From: Paenirhodobacter populi
GTDB taxonomy: Bacteria > Pseudomonadota > Alphaproteobacteria > Rhodobacterales > Rhodobacteraceae
Assembly: GCF_004022215.1 (NCBI RefSeq)
Contig: NZ_SAUZ01000013.1
Location: 1 to 64,000, forward strand
Length of the DNA: 64,000 bases
Direction of reading: 5' to 3'
Part shown: one piece after another, positions 17,184 through 26,468 of the stretch
Position numbering within the stretch: the first letter of the stretch is position 1
Layout of the letters: each line of letters starts with the position of its first letter
Translations under genes and position numbers: made by a program
Notes under the pieces: generated by a model
The model's input: only the letters and a program-made list of their open reading frames with translations
Told to the model about the DNA's origin: nothing
The model's database searches: none

Positions 17184-18155
17184 ATGTCACGTTTCGCTCT
17201 TGCCCTTGTTCTGCCGGTGATGCTGCCCTTCGCGGCCGCGGCGGAAACGCTCACGCTGTATACGTCGCAGCCGAACGAGGATGCGCAACAGACCGTCGAC
17301 GCCTTCAAGGCTGCCAATCCGGGTATCGAGGTCAACTGGGTGCGCGACGGCACCACCAAGCTGATGGCGCGCCTCGCGGCCGAGATCAAGGCCGGCGCGG
17401 CGCAGCCCGATGTTCTGCTGATCTCGGACACCGTGACGCTGGAAGGGCTGGCGCAGCAGGGCGACCTTGCCGCCTATCCTTCGCCCGAGGCGGCGGCCTA
17501 CGACCCGGCACTGTATAGCGCCGAGGGATATTACTACTCGACCAAGCTGATCACCACGGGCATCGCCTACAACACCGGCGTGACGGAAAAGCCCGCCTCC
17601 TGGGCGGATCTGGCGAAGCCGGAATACAAGAACCTCGTGGCGATGCCCTCGCCGCTCTATTCCGGGGCGGCGCTGATCCATATGGCGACGCTGACCGCGG
17701 ACCCCGACCTCGGTTGGGGTTACTACGAGGATCTGGCGAAGAACGGCACGCAGGCCGATGGCGGCAATGGCGCGGTGTTCAAGGCCGTCGCCTCGGGTGA
17801 AAAGCCCTATGGCGTGCTGGTGGACTACATGGCGCTGCGCGCCAAGGCGGACGGCTCGCCCATCGACTTCGTCTTCCCGAAGGAAGGCGTGACCTATGTG
17901 ACCGAGCCCGTCGCCATCCTGAAAGGCGCGCGCAACATCGAGGCGGCGCAGAAGTTCGTCGATTTCGTGCTGTCCGAACAGGGGCAGGATGTCGTCGTCA
18001 AGATGGGCTACATCCCGGCCCGCAACGGCGTCGCCAGCCCCGAGGGCTTCCCCGCCCGCGACAGCCTCAAGCTGATGCCCTTCGACGCGGCGAAGACGCT
18101 CGCCGATACCCAGGTGAACCTGCAACGCTTCTCGGACATCTTCGGCATCCAATGA
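17184..18155 (+). CDS. ABC importer binding protein (iron/phosphonate-type class)
   Basis: A 323-residue periplasmic binding protein with signal peptide MSRFALALVLPVMLPFAAAA. The mature protein begins ETLTLYTSQPNEDAQQTVDA, the pattern of the Fe(III)/2-aminoethylphosphonate/putrescine-like class (FbpA, PhnS, AepX). The iron-binding adjacent tyrosines of FbpA are not evident at the usual place. YYYSTKLITTGIAYNTGV lines the cleft, as is common for the phosphonate branch. A Pho box candidate lies upstream, and the downstream genes add a phosphodiesterase-like and a phosphatase-like enzyme, so an organophosphorus ligand is more likely than iron. The exact ligand is not determinable here. The stop overlaps the permease start. 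Confidence 0.8.
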   Translation: MSRFALALVLPVMLPFAAAAETLTLYTSQPNEDAQQTVDAFKAANPGIEVNWVRDGTTKLMARLAAEIKAGAAQPDVLLISDTVTLEGLAQQGDLAAYPSPEAAAYDPALYSAEGYYYSTKLITTGIAYNTGVTEKPASWADLAKPEYKNLVAMPSPLYSGAALIHMATLTADPDLGWGYYEDLAKNGTQADGGNGAVFKAVASGEKPYGVLVDYMALRAKADGSPIDFVFPKEGVTYVTEPVAILKGARNIEAAQKFVDFVLSEQGQDVVVKMGYIPARNGVASPEGFPARDSLKLMPFDAAKTLADTQVNLQRFSDIFGIQ

Positions 18156-19858
18156 CGTCAGCGGTTGCCCGAACAGGGGTTGGCCGGTCTCCGGACCGGC
18201 TGATCTCATTGCTTTTGCTGCCGGTCGCGCTGATCGCGCTTGGCCCGATCCTGCGGCTGCTGGCCGAGGGGCTGGGCTATGGCGAGGGGCTGACCTTCGC
18301 CCATGTCGGCGAGGTGATGGGCCGCAACAGCACCCGCATCGCGCTGTGGCATTCGCTGGTCACGGCGGGCGGCGGAACGGTGATTTCGGTGCTGATCGGC
18401 GCGGCCTTCGCCTTCGTCGTGGCGCTGACCGATATCCGGGCCAAGGCGGCGCTGGTCTTTTGCCTGATGATCCCGATGATGATCCCGCCGCAGATCACCG
18501 CGCTGGCGTGGATGCAGATGATGGGGCCGTCCTCGGTGCTGCTCAAGACGCTGGGGATCGCGCCGCCGATGGGCAGCCCGCAGCCGCTGCGCTCGGCCGG
18601 GGGGATCGCGCTGCTGCTGGGCATCCAGCATGCGGCCATCGTGTTCCTGACGCTGCGCGCCGGTCTGCGCATGATCCCCGCCGATCTGGTCGAGGCGGCC
18701 CGCATGTCCGGAGCGCGCGGCTGGCGCGTCTGGGGGCGGATCGTGCTGCCGCTGAGCCTGCCGAGCCTTGCCGCCGGGGCGGCGATGACCTTCGTCACCG
18801 CGCTTGGCAATTTCGGCATTCCGGCGATGCTGGGGATTCCGGCGCGCTATTCCACGCTGCCGACGCTGATCTATCAGCGGCTGACCGGCATGGGGCCTTC
18901 GGTCCTGCCCGAGGTGGCGGTGCTGGCGCTGCTGATCGGTGCCGTCGCCATCGCGGGTGTGCTGCTCAGCCGTCTGATGCTGTCGCGTCGCTCGCTAGGC
19001 CTTGTGGGCCTGTCGGGGCGGCCGCTGGCGCTGGCGCTCGGCTCGGCGCGGATATGGGTCGAGGCGGGGCTTTGGGCCTTCATCTTCCTGATCCTCGTGC
19101 TGCCGCTGCTGGCGCTGCTGGCGACCTCGCTGGTGCCCGCATACGGCGTGCCCCTGACGTTTGGCAGCGCGACGTTCGACGCCTGGAACGAGGTGCTGTT
19201 GCGCCAGCCCGTCACCCGGCGCGCCTATGCCAATTCGCTGCTGCTGGCGGGGCTTGCCTCGGTCATCCTGATGGCGGTGGCGCTGCCTCTGGCGTGGGTG
19301 ATGAGCCGCCGCCCCACGATCTGGACCCGCGCGGTCGATACGCTGGTCGATCTGCCCTATGCGCTGCCCGGGGTGGTGCTGGCGATCGCCTGCATCCTTG
19401 CCTTCATGCGCATCCCCTTCACCGGGATCACGCTCTATGGCACGCTGTGGATCATCCTGATCGCCTATCTGGCGCGGTTCCTTGTGGTGATGCTGCGCCC
19501 GGTGCAGGCGGCGATCGGCCAGCTCGACCCGGCGATGGAGGAAGCGGCGGCCAGCGCCGGCGCCCGCCTTGGCCGCAGGCTGTGGCGGATCGTGCTGCCG
19601 CTCGCCGCGCCCTCGGCGGCGGCGGGGGCGATCCTCGTGTTTCTCACGGCGGTGAATGAACTGACCGTCTCGGCGCTGCTCTGGTCCTCGGGGACGGAAA
19701 CGCTTGGCGTCGTCATCTTCAACCTCGAAGACAGCGGCGAGACGGTGATGGCCTCGGCCCTTGCGATGTCGATCGTGGTGCTGGTCATCGCGCTGATGGG
19801 CTGCGTGCAGATCGGTGCTGCCCGCCTGCCGAAAGGAGTGGTCCCGTGGCAGAACTGA
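18152..19858 (+). CDS. ABC importer permease, fused double-permease (FbpB/AepV type)
   Basis: A 568-residue permease in which two six-helix modules are fused, as in FbpB, ThiP and phosphonate importers of the same class. Two EAA loops are visible: LVEAARMSGARGWRVWGRIV (about 190) and MEEAAASAGARLGRRLWRIV (about 470). It starts at 18152 within the end of the binding-protein gene (ATGA) and overlaps the ATPase gene by 13 bp, so the importer is translated as a unit. The likely cargo follows from the operon context (organophosphorus) and not from the permease sequence. Confidence 0.86.
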   Translation: MTSAVARTGVGRSPDRLISLLLLPVALIALGPILRLLAEGLGYGEGLTFAHVGEVMGRNSTRIALWHSLVTAGGGTVISVLIGAAFAFVVALTDIRAKAALVFCLMIPMMIPPQITALAWMQMMGPSSVLLKTLGIAPPMGSPQPLRSAGGIALLLGIQHAAIVFLTLRAGLRMIPADLVEAARMSGARGWRVWGRIVLPLSLPSLAAGAAMTFVTALGNFGIPAMLGIPARYSTLPTLIYQRLTGMGPSVLPEVAVLALLIGAVAIAGVLLSRLMLSRRSLGLVGLSGRPLALALGSARIWVEAGLWAFIFLILVLPLLALLATSLVPAYGVPLTFGSATFDAWNEVLLRQPVTRRAYANSLLLAGLASVILMAVALPLAWVMSRRPTIWTRAVDTLVDLPYALPGVVLAIACILAFMRIPFTGITLYGTLWIILIAYLARFLVVMLRPVQAAIGQLDPAMEEAAASAGARLGRRLWRIVLPLAAPSAAAGAILVFLTAVNELTVSALLWSSGTETLGVVIFNLEDSGETVMASALAMSIVVLVIALMGCVQIGAARLPKGVVPWQN

Positions 19859-20922
19859 TCTTTTCCGGCGTGTCGAAACGGTTCGAGGGAACCACGGCGC
19901 TGAACGACATCGACGCCCGGATCGGGTCCGGCGAATTCGTGGCGCTGCTGGGGCCGTCGGGCTGCGGCAAGACCACGCTCTTGCGTCTGGCCGCGGGGTT
20001 CGAGGCCCCGACGGGCGGCGAGATCCGGCTGGGCCAACGGGTGCTGGCCTCCGCCACGGCCTTCGTCCCGCCCGAGGACCGCAACATCGGCATCGTGTTC
20101 CAGTCCTACGCGCTCTGGCCGCATATGACCGTGGCGGGCAATGTCGCCTTTCCACTGGAGGTGCGCGGCATATCGGGGGCCGAACGCGCCCGCCGCGTGG
20201 CCGAGGCGCTGGAGCTGACCGGCCTTTCCGCCTATGGCGCGCGCTTCCCCGCGCAGCTTTCGGGCGGGCAGCGGCAGCGCGTCGCGCTGGCCCGTTGTCT
20301 GGTGGCGGAACCGGGGGCGGTCTTGCTGGATGAGCCTTTGGCCAATCTCGACCTCGCGCTGCGCGCCTCGATGCAGGAGGCTTTCGCGGCCTTCCATCGG
20401 CGCACCGGGGCGACGATGCTTTACGTGACGCATGACCAGACCGAGGCGCTGGCGCTGGCCGACCGCGTGGCGGTGATGCGCGAGGGCCGGATCCGGCAGT
20501 TCGACGCGCCGGAAACGCTCTATGCCCGCCCGCGCGACTGTTTCGTCGCCGGGTTCGTCGGCGACGGGGCGGTGATCGGTTGCCGCGCGGTGGGGCCGCT
20601 GACGCGCGCGGGGCTGGTGGTCGAGGCTCTGGGTCAGCGGATCGAGGCGCGCGGCGACGATCCCGCCCCCACCCACCTGTGCCTGCGCCCCGAGGATGTC
20701 GTGCCGGACCCGGACGGCCCGCTGACCGCCCGCGTCAGCGCGGTGCGCTATATCGGCGGCCGCTTCCGTCTGGTGCTGGAGACCGAGGCCGAGACCATCG
20801 TCACCGTCAGCCCGCAGCGCGCCGCGATGGGCGAGCTGCTGCGCCTGCGGATCCGCCATCCCTGGGCCTTCCGCGATCCCGATGCGCCGGTCCGGCCCTG
20901 GGCGGAGCTGTGCGATGCCTGA
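19846..20922 (+). CDS. ABC importer ATPase (FbpC/PotA type)
   Basis: A 358-residue ATPase. GTG at 19846 precedes AELIFSGVSKRFEGTTALND, overlapping the permease end. Walker A is GPSGCGKTT (about residues 36-44), signature [19 protein letters not shown], Walker B VLLDEPLANLDL, and switch YVTHDQTEAL. The C-terminal TOBE domain spans about 240-358. It drives the importer encoded just upstream. The stop lies 8 bp inside the next gene, encoding a metallo-beta-lactamase, indicating that the hydrolase is made together with the transporter. Confidence 0.88.
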   Translation: MAELIFSGVSKRFEGTTALNDIDARIGSGEFVALLGPSGCGKTTLLRLAAGFEAPTGGEIRLGQRVLASATAFVPPEDRNIGIVFQSYALWPHMTVAGNVAFPLEVRGISGAERARRVAEALELTGLSAYGARFPAQLSGGQRQRVALARCLVAEPGAVLLDEPLANLDLALRASMQEAFAAFHRRTGATMLYVTHDQTEALALADRVAVMREGRIRQFDAPETLYARPRDCFVAGFVGDGAVIGCRAVGPLTRAGLVVEALGQRIEARGDDPAPTHLCLRPEDVVPDPDGPLTARVSAVRYIGGRFRLVLETEAETIVTVSPQRAAMGELLRLRIRHPWAFRDPDAPVRPWAELCDA

Positions 20923-21991
20923 TCCCGCGCGGTTCGAGATCCTTTCGGGTCTGGGCGCGAAGGGCCCGGCCTGCATCCGGCTGCGCACCGGGCGGCATGT
21001 CTGGTTGCTGGATGTCGGCTCGGGGCCGGAGGCCGACGCGCCCTTTCGCCCCGAATGGCTCGACGGTGCCGATGCGGTGTTCATCAGCCACGATCACGTC
21101 GATCATGTCGGCGGGGCCGTCCATGCGGTGCGCGCCGGTCTGCCGATCCGCTGCACGGCGCAGACGGCCCGGGCGCTGCCGCCCGGCGCGCGGGTGCAGG
21201 TTCTGCCCGAGCGGGGCGAGACGGTCATCGACGGCATCCGTCTTGTCACCGGGCGCGACGGCCATGCGCTTGGCGGGATCTGGATGTGGTTCGATCTGGG
21301 CGAGGGGCTGTTCTATTCAGGCGACTGGTCGGCGGAATCGCAGTGGTTCGCCTTCGACATGCCGCAGGTGACGGTGGGGACCGCGCTGATCGACTGTTCC
21401 TATCGCCGTGATGACGTTTCGCAGGACCGGCGGCGGGCGGAGCTGGATGCTACCTTGGATGCCCTCGGACCCGAAGTGCAGGTGCTGTTCCCCGTGCCGC
21501 CCTCGGGCCGGGCCGGGGAGCTGGCGCTGCATCTGTTGCCACGCGGCGGGGTCACGCTTGACGATACCTGCCGGGAGGCGGTGCGGGCGGCGCTCGCCTC
21601 GGACGGGGTGACGCCGCGGGCGCGTGATCTGCGGCCGTTGCTCGACCGGCCCTTCGATCCCGCGGCGCGCTATCTGATCTGCGATACGCCGGATGCCGAT
21701 GGCGGCATGGCCGCGCGGATGGTGCGGGACTGGCGGGGGCAGGGGCGGCTTGGCCGTGATGCGCGGGTGGTGTTCACCGGACACATGACCGCGCCCGCCC
21801 GGGCGATTGCCGCCGAGGGTGGGCTGTTCCGGCGCTGGAACGTGCATCCGCCGCTGCACGACCAGATCGCCATGGTGCGGCAGTTGCGGGCGCGCCGCTT
21901 TGCCCCGCTGTTCTGCGAGGATCCGGCGGATTACCTCTCCGAGCCGGGCTTCACTGCCGCACCGCTGCTGGACGGATGGGGGCTGTTGTGA
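20915..21991 (+). CDS. Metallo-beta-lactamase-fold hydrolase
   Basis: A 358-residue cytoplasmic MBL-fold enzyme. The ATG at 20915 overlaps the ATPase gene by 8 bp. The metal site is clear: H59-x-H61-x-D63-H64 (ISHDHVDHVGG), followed by GRDGHALGG and YSGDW. The second half contains VVFTGHMTAPARAIAAEG and NVHPPLHDQIAMVRQLRARR, reminiscent of the C-terminal motifs of nucleic-acid-processing MBL proteins. In this operon it sits between a Pho-box-controlled importer and a histidine phosphatase, so a phosphodiesterase acting on the imported compound is an attractive guess. I know of no characterised enzyme with this arrangement. Confidence 0.78.
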   Translation: MPDPARFEILSGLGAKGPACIRLRTGRHVWLLDVGSGPEADAPFRPEWLDGADAVFISHDHVDHVGGAVHAVRAGLPIRCTAQTARALPPGARVQVLPERGETVIDGIRLVTGRDGHALGGIWMWFDLGEGLFYSGDWSAESQWFAFDMPQVTVGTALIDCSYRRDDVSQDRRRAELDATLDALGPEVQVLFPVPPSGRAGELALHLLPRGGVTLDDTCREAVRAALASDGVTPRARDLRPLLDRPFDPAARYLICDTPDADGGMAARMVRDWRGQGRLGRDARVVFTGHMTAPARAIAAEGGLFRRWNVHPPLHDQIAMVRQLRARRFAPLFCEDPADYLSEPGFTAAPLLDGWGLL

Positions 21992-22557
21992 CTTTGCCCC
22001 GGCGTGCCTTCTGCCTGATCCGCCATGGCGAGACCGATGCCAACCGCGACGGCATCATCGCCGGCCGGACCGAGGCACGGCTGACCGCGCGCGGACGGGC
22101 GGCGGCGGCGGGGCTGGCGATCCTCGACTGGCCCGGCAGGATCGCGGTCTTTTCCAGCCCGCAGGAGCGTGCCCGCGAAACCGCCGCGCTGGCCTTTCCG
22201 GGGTTGCGGGTGACGGTGCTGGCCGGGCTGCGCGAACGCGACTGGGGCCGGTTCGAGGGCAGACCCCTTGCCGAACGCCCCGACCGCGAAGCCCCGGCCG
22301 AGGGTTGGGAGGACTGGTCCGCGATGGTCGACCGGGTGGAATGGGCGATCGCGCAGGCTGTTGCGCGCAGCGGCGCTGCGCTGCCCGTCATCGTCGCGCA
22401 TTCCGGCGTGATCCGCGCGGCCCGGGTGTTGACCGGGGGCGGGGCGGGCGGCCCTTCGGCGGAAAACGCCCTGCCGTTGTTGTTCGCGCCGGTGGGTGGG
22501 GGCTGGCGTGAAGGGCGGCTTTTCACCGACGGGCCGGCGCGCGGGCGGATGGGGTGA
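21988..22557 (+). CDS. Histidine phosphatase family protein
   Basis: A protein of about 189 residues of the phosphoglycerate-mutase-like histidine phosphatase superfamily. I take the GTG at 21988, which overlaps the preceding TGA; the ATG at 21976 is an alternative. The catalytic LIRHGETDANRDG lies at the N-terminus, RERDWGRFEGRP in the middle supplies Arg and Glu, and PVIVAHSGVIRA supplies the second active-site His. Members remove phosphate from sugars, nucleotides or other monoesters. As the last gene of the Pho-box operon, it could release phosphate from the product of the MBL enzyme. A copy of the dispersed element follows at once. Confidence 0.85.
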   Translation: MTLPRRAFCLIRHGETDANRDGIIAGRTEARLTARGRAAAAGLAILDWPGRIAVFSSPQERARETAALAFPGLRVTVLAGLRERDWGRFEGRPLAERPDREAPAEGWEDWSAMVDRVEWAIAQAVARSGAALPVIVAHSGVIRAARVLTGGGAGGPSAENALPLLFAPVGGGWREGRLFTDGPARGRMG

Positions 22558-22559
22558 AA

Positions 22560-22627
22560 GGGGGCGCCGCCCCCTCTTTGCGCTGACGCGCAAATTCACC
22601 CCCGGGATATTTAGGGAAAAACGACGG
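22560..22627 (+). repeat. Dispersed 3' element, copy B
   Basis: Begins 3 bp after the histidine phosphatase stop. Order in this direction: GGGGGCGCCGCCCCC hairpin, central hairpin with arms TTTGCGC and GCGCAAA, then CACCCCCGGGATATTTAGGG and AAAAACGACGG. The outer blocks match the other copies; the central arms are AT-richer but still perfectly paired. Confidence 0.78.
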
Positions 22628-22756
22628 CCAGAAGCGGTGCCTGCGTGTCGACTGGCTTACGTTGCGACCGAAACCGGCGTTCGGGGTTCCCATCATGGCT
22701 TCGGACGCTATCTGTGGAGGAGTCGGGCTGTGCAGGAGTCGGGGAAGGAGGCAACC

Positions 22757-23287
22757 ATGACGACAGCACCCATCACACGTGAAGAGATCGGCGCGCGCGA
22801 CCGTCAGCTCACCCGGACCACGCGGCGGCGCAATGCGTTCGAATATCTGGCCGGAGGGGCGGCGATGCTGTTCTTTCTGGTCATGGCGGTCTGGACCTTT
22901 GCGAAGGGCGGCTCGGCGGCCCAGATGCTGATCGCGGTGGGGTTCGCGGTACTGGCGCTTGGGGTGGCCGTGGCGGGCTGGCACCTGTTCCGGCAAAGCC
23001 GCCGTGCCGCGGCGGGCGGTGGCATCGCCGCCGATGCCGGCTATCTGGAAGGGCGCCTTGCGCGCGAACGCGACCTGCTGCGGTCCGCCTGGCTGTGGTA
23101 TGCCGGGCCGATGGTGCCGGGCTTCGCGCTGATCTACGGCGGGGTCTTCCTGTCCGGCGGCGTCGCTTTCGCGACCATCGCGGGCGGGCTGACCCTCGCC
23201 TTTCTGATCCTTGTCGCCGTGATCAACCGGCGCGCCGCGGCCTGCATCGACCGGGAGATCGCGGATCTGCGCCATCGCAGGACGTAA
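22757..23287 (+). CDS. Four-helix inner-membrane protein of unknown function
   Basis: A 176-residue protein from the ATG at 22757 with AAGGAGG immediately upstream; the longer open frame to the left is not needed. Two helix pairs are seen: [15 protein letters not shown] with [20 protein letters not shown], and [19 protein letters not shown] with [21 protein letters not shown] basic cytoplasmic loop separates the pairs. I do not recognise a family. The layout is reminiscent of small membrane proteins partnering regulators, but no partner is adjacent. Its 3' end overlaps the convergent bioB gene by 65 bp. Confidence 0.72.
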   Translation: MTTAPITREEIGARDRQLTRTTRRRNAFEYLAGGAAMLFFLVMAVWTFAKGGSAAQMLIAVGFAVLALGVAVAGWHLFRQSRRAAAGGGIAADAGYLEGRLARERDLLRSAWLWYAGPMVPGFALIYGGVFLSGGVAFATIAGGLTLAFLILVAVINRRAAACIDREIADLRHRRT

Positions 23288-24281
23288 GCGCCGCTTCGGC
23301 GGGCGGCTCGGGCAGCCGCGCCGCCCGCATGCCGAGCCGGGCCAGAAGCGCGGCATCGCGGTCGCGCCCCGGATTGCCGGTGGTCAGCAGCACATCGCCG
23401 GTGAAGATGGAATTGGCGCCGGCGAGGAAGCACATCGCCTGCATCTCGTCGCTCATGGCGTCGCGGCCGGCCGACAGCCGCACGACGCTTTGTGGCATCA
23501 GGATGCGGGCGAGCGCGACCAGCCGGACGAAGGCGATGGCGTCGGCGGGGCGGGCCTTGTCCATCACCGGCGCGCCCTCGATCTCGTTCCACATGTTGAG
23601 CGGCACGCTTTCGGGATGCCGTTCCAGCGTGGCGAGCGTCACCAGCATGGAAATGCGGTCCGCGACCGTTTCACCCATGCCGACGATGCCGCCGCAGCAG
23701 ACGTTGATCCCGCCCGCGCGGACATGGGCCAGCGTTTCCAGCCGGTCGTCCATTGTGCGGGTGGTGATGATTTCCGGGTAGAAATCGCGGGAGGTGTCGA
23801 TGTTGTGGTTGTAGTAATCCAGCCCCGCCTCGGCCAGCCGGTCCACCTGCGGCGGCGTCAGCATGCCGAGCGTGACGCAGGTTTCAAGACCAAGCGCCTT
23901 CACCCCCGCAATCATCGCGCAGACCGTATCCATGTCGCGGTCCTTGGGGCTGCGCCAGGCCGCGCCCATGCAAAAGCGCGTGGCGCCCCCGGCCTTGGCG
24001 CGGCGCGCCTCGGCCAGGACGCGCTGCACCTCCATCAGTTTGGTCGCTTTGACGCCGGTTTTCCAATGCGCGCTTTGCGAGCAATAGCCGCAATCCTCCG
24101 GGCAGCCGCCGGTCTTGATGGAGAGGAGCGTGGCGGTTTCCACCTCGGCCGGGTCGAAATGCTGCCGATGGACCTGCTGGGCGCGGAACATCAGATCCGG
24201 AAGGGGAAGATCATAGATAATTTTCGCCTCGGCTTCGGTCCAGTCGGTGCGCGGCGCCTCGATCTGCGCGGGGCGGTTCAT
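23223..24281 (-). CDS. bioB: Biotin synthase
   Basis: A 352-residue radical-SAM enzyme that inserts sulfur into dethiobiotin in the last step of biotin synthesis. The [4Fe-4S] cysteines are C60, C64 and C67 ([14 protein letters not shown]). Further family blocks are [37 protein letters not shown] and [17 protein letters not shown], the last around the [2Fe-2S] region. The start overlaps the end of bioY by 4 bp, so the two are co-transcribed. The C-terminus extends past the usual end by roughly 25 Arg/Pro-rich residues and its coding overlaps the convergent membrane gene by 65 bp. Regulation is by BioR boxes upstream of bioY. Confidence 0.95.
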   Translation of the reverse strand: MNRPAQIEAPRTDWTEAEAKIIYDLPLPDLMFRAQQVHRQHFDPAEVETATLLSIKTGGCPEDCGYCSQSAHWKTGVKATKLMEVQRVLAEARRAKAGGATRFCMGAAWRSPKDRDMDTVCAMIAGVKALGLETCVTLGMLTPPQVDRLAEAGLDYYNHNIDTSRDFYPEIITTRTMDDRLETLAHVRAGGINVCCGGIVGMGETVADRISMLVTLATLERHPESVPLNMWNEIEGAPVMDKARPADAIAFVRLVALARILMPQSVVRLSAGRDAMSDEMQAMCFLAGANSIFTGDVLLTTGNPGRDRDAALLARLGMRAARLPEPPAEAALTSCDGADPRSPGRCRPRRAG

Positions 24282-24856
24282 TTGCGGGCCTCGCCGCGCA
24301 GGCGTGCAGGGATCAGTGCGGCGCCGAGCGCGACCATCGAGATGTTGATCAGATCGCCGAGGATGAAGGGCAGGAAGCCGAGCGTGACGATCTGCCCCGC
24401 CGGGACGTAAAGGCCAAGCCATGCCAGCCCCGCCGCATAGGTGACGCCCAGCCCCGCCAGCATGGCAAGCACCCGCCCCGCCATCCCGCGTCCGCGTGCC
24501 AGCGTGCCGGTCAGCCAGCTTGCGGCAAGGAAACCAAGCAGATAGCCGCCGGTCGGGCCGACCATATAGGCGAGGCCGATGCCGCGTTCCGGGGTTCCGG
24601 AAAAGACCGGCAGCCCCGCCGCCCCCGCGCCCAGATAGGCAAGGAAGGTCGCCGTGGCGAGCCGCGGCCCCGCGGCCAGCGCGATCCCCATCACCGCCAG
24701 CGTGTGCAGCGTCATCGGCACCGGCCAGGACGGCACCCGGACCTTGGCGCAAATCGTGATCAGCGCGACGCCGAGCACGATGGCCCCCGCCGTCTTCGCT
24801 GCGGAAAGAAGCCTCGGCCGGGATATGGCAAGCGTCTGGGTGGGCGTCTGGTTCAT
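24278..24856 (-). CDS. bioY: Biotin transporter BioY
   Basis: A 192-residue integral membrane protein, the substrate-binding (S) component of energy-coupling-factor biotin import. BioY can also work without its own ATPase. Family signatures are [54 protein letters not shown] and [20 protein letters not shown]. Six helices are apparent. It sits between bioR and bioB in the same direction and is preceded by three BioR-box-like sites, one of them perfect. The locus therefore combines uptake with the last biosynthetic step, both under biotin feedback. Confidence 0.93.
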   Translation of the reverse strand: MNQTPTQTLAISRPRLLSAAKTAGAIVLGVALITICAKVRVPSWPVPMTLHTLAVMGIALAAGPRLATATFLAYLGAGAAGLPVFSGTPERGIGLAYMVGPTGGYLLGFLAASWLTGTLARGRGMAGRVLAMLAGLGVTYAAGLAWLGLYVPAGQIVTLGFLPFILGDLINISMVALGAALIPARLRGEARK

Positions 24857-24871
24857 CTTGTCACCTTCATA

Positions 24872-24881
24872 TTATAGATAA
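24872..24881. promoter_or_regulatory. BioR box upstream of bioY
   Basis: TTATAGATAA is the exact reverse complement of the alphaproteobacterial BioR site TTATCTATAA. It lies 16 bp upstream of the bioY start. A weaker copy, TTATCTACGA (8 of 10), follows at 24891-24900. Confidence 0.88.
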
Positions 24882-24933
24882 TTGAAACGGTTATCTACGA
24901 TGAATCCACAAGATGGTGCAGTTGGCAAGAATT

Positions 24934-24943
24934 ATATAGATAA
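24934..24943. promoter_or_regulatory. Second BioR box, at the end of bioR
   Basis: ATATAGATAA matches the BioR box at 9 of 10 positions and ends 2 bp from the bioR stop codon, 78 bp upstream of bioY. With the sites at 24872 and 24891 it makes a cluster of three in the bioR-bioY gap, suggesting cooperative repression of bioYB. Confidence 0.65.
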
Positions 24944-24944
24944 T

Positions 24945-25613
24945 TTATCCAACGATGGCGAAAGCATCCCGTTTGCGCCCGCCGGCGACGGGAATCGGGC
25001 GGTGGCCGATCCATTGCACATGCCGCGCCAGCGTCGACAGCGCGGTTTCGGTATCGCCCCGGCGCAAGGCCGTCAGGATGGTGCGGTGGTCGTGATCGGT
25101 CCGCGCCTCCCAATCCGATTGCCATGCGGCGAACAGGAAGCGCGCGCTGGCCGCGTGCAGATCGTCGATCGAGGCGAGCAGGCGCGGCATCCCGCAGGGT
25201 TCGAGGATCAGGCGGTGAAAGCGGCGGTTCGCCTCTTCCCACGACCGGACATCGCGGGAATTGTCGCCGGCCTTCGTGGCTTCCTCGGCGGCATCGATGA
25301 TCGCGGGCGTCAGATGCGGCAGGGCATGGCGCAGGGCCAGCACCTCCAGCGCCGCGCGCATTTCGGCGACTTCCTTGACCTCGGAGAGGTCGAAGGCGGC
25401 CACACGCACGCCCCGGCGCGGTTCGCTGACGGCCAGACCCTGCGCCTCCAGCCGGCGAAAGGCCTCGCGCACGGGGACATGGCTCGCGCCGAATTCGGCG
25501 GCGATGTGATCCTGCCGAAGCCGCGCGCCGGGCGCGATCTCGCCGGCGATGATCCGCTCCGCCAAGGTGCGGCTGATGCGGGCGGCCAGGGTTTCTTCCG
25601 ATTTTACCGTCAT
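24945..25613 (-). CDS. bioR: GntR-family biotin repressor BioR
   Basis: A 222-residue FadR-subfamily GntR regulator. Alphaproteobacteria use BioR instead of BirA to repress biotin genes. The N-terminal winged helix spans about residues 8-75 ([20 protein letters not shown], then [20 protein letters not shown]). The helical FCD effector domain follows, with the motif [19 protein letters not shown] and [12 protein letters not shown]. Identification comes from its place directly upstream of bioYB together with perfect and near-perfect BioR boxes. A weaker box at 25617-25626 immediately before its own start suggests autoregulation. Confidence 0.92.
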   Translation of the reverse strand: MTVKSEETLAARISRTLAERIIAGEIAPGARLRQDHIAAEFGASHVPVREAFRRLEAQGLAVSEPRRGVRVAAFDLSEVKEVAEMRAALEVLALRHALPHLTPAIIDAAEEATKAGDNSRDVRSWEEANRRFHRLILEPCGMPRLLASIDDLHAASARFLFAAWQSDWEARTDHDHRTILTALRRGDTETALSTLARHVQWIGHRPIPVAGGRKRDAFAIVG

Positions 25614-25616
25614 GTT

Positions 25617-25626
25617 TCACAGATAA
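25617..25626. promoter_or_regulatory. Weak BioR box before bioR
   Basis: TCACAGATAA agrees with the BioR box at 8 of 10 positions and lies 4 bp upstream of the bioR ATG. A site so close to the start would block translation-initiation-region transcription, so it fits autorepression. Confidence 0.5.
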
Positions 25627-25832
25627 TTTGCCGGGCGGGGATTGTCGATCAATCTTGCGCGACACCCGACGCATGGGGCGGCAGGCGGTTGACCGCGCCC
25701 GGCGGGAGGAGGATCGTGACAGCGCCCCCGATCCGCAGGCTCGGACCGGGCGGCCGCCGGGGGAAATCCCCGAGGAAACGGGAGGGCTCATTCGCGGCCA
25801 TATGCGGCCGCGACGGAAACAGGAGCTGCCAG

Positions 25833-26429
25833 ATGGCTGTCAGAAGAAGGGGTTTCAACGCCGGTCTTGCGGGGGTCGGCATCACCGGGCTGTTGTCGCC
25901 TGCCTCCGCTTTCGCCGCGCCGGCGGTATCGCCCGAGGTGCTGCAACTGGAACCCAACGGCTGGATGCCGAACAATCCGCGCCTGCCGGTGCTGCTGTAT
26001 CGCGGGGCGGTGGATCTGTCCGGGCCGGACCCGGCGGCGAATTTCGAGGCGCTCTTCGACCGGAATGGATGGCCTGCCGCATGGCGCAACGGGGTCTTCA
26101 CCTTCCACCATTACCACTCGACGGCGCATGAGGTGCTGGGCTTCGCGGGCGGCAGCGCGCGGCTGATCCTTGGCGGTCCGGGCGGGCAGGAGGTCGAGGT
26201 GAATGCCGGCGATGTCGCCCTGCTGCCGACCGGGACCGGGCATTTCAAGCAATCCTCGACGCCCGGTTTTCTGGTGGTGGGCGGCTATCCGCCGGGGCAG
26301 AGCCCGGACCTGTGCCGCGAGGGCGCGACGCAGGACATGCTCGACCGGATGGCCACATTGCCCTTCCCGGACAGCGATCCGGTGAATGGCATGGAACCGC
26401 CGCTGACGACCTACTGGCATCGCGGCTGA
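25833..26429 (+). CDS. Exported cupin protein, YjlB-like
   Basis: A 198-residue protein starting at the ATG at 25833 behind AGGAG; open frame further left lies across the bioR region and is not used. [20 protein letters not shown] followed by [10 protein letters not shown] is a Tat-type signal, implying export of a folded, perhaps metal-loaded protein. The mature part ([20 protein letters not shown], then [35 protein letters not shown]) is a single cupin of the YjlB type with the metal-binding pattern HHYHS...E. Biochemical function of the family is not established. It is divergent from bioR and followed by a strong hairpin. Confidence 0.83.
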   Translation: MAVRRRGFNAGLAGVGITGLLSPASAFAAPAVSPEVLQLEPNGWMPNNPRLPVLLYRGAVDLSGPDPAANFEALFDRNGWPAAWRNGVFTFHHYHSTAHEVLGFAGGSARLILGGPGGQEVEVNAGDVALLPTGTGHFKQSSTPGFLVVGGYPPGQSPDLCREGATQDMLDRMATLPFPDSDPVNGMEPPLTTYWHRG

Positions 26430-26437
26430 GGCGGGAC

Positions 26438-26459
26438 CCCGGCGCCCCGCGGCGCCGGG
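26438..26459. terminator. Hairpin between convergent genes
   Basis: CCCGGCGCC (26438-26446) pairs with GGCGCCGGG (26451-26459) around CCGC. It lies 9 bp after the cupin stop and 10 bp from the doxX stop, which converge here. There is no T-run, so it would be a bidirectional, Rho-assisted or structural terminator. Confidence 0.5.
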
Positions 26460-26468
26460 ATCGCCGTG

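Noticed and set aside
17184-20922. A ferric iron importer (FbpABC)
   Set aside because: The class fits, but a Pho box candidate and co-translated MBL and phosphatase genes favour an organophosphorus substrate. Iron is left as an alternative only.
24882-25832. A long N-terminal extension of the cupin protein
   Set aside because: The extension crosses bioR on the opposite strand. The ATG at 25833 has its own ribosome-binding site and opens a Tat signal.
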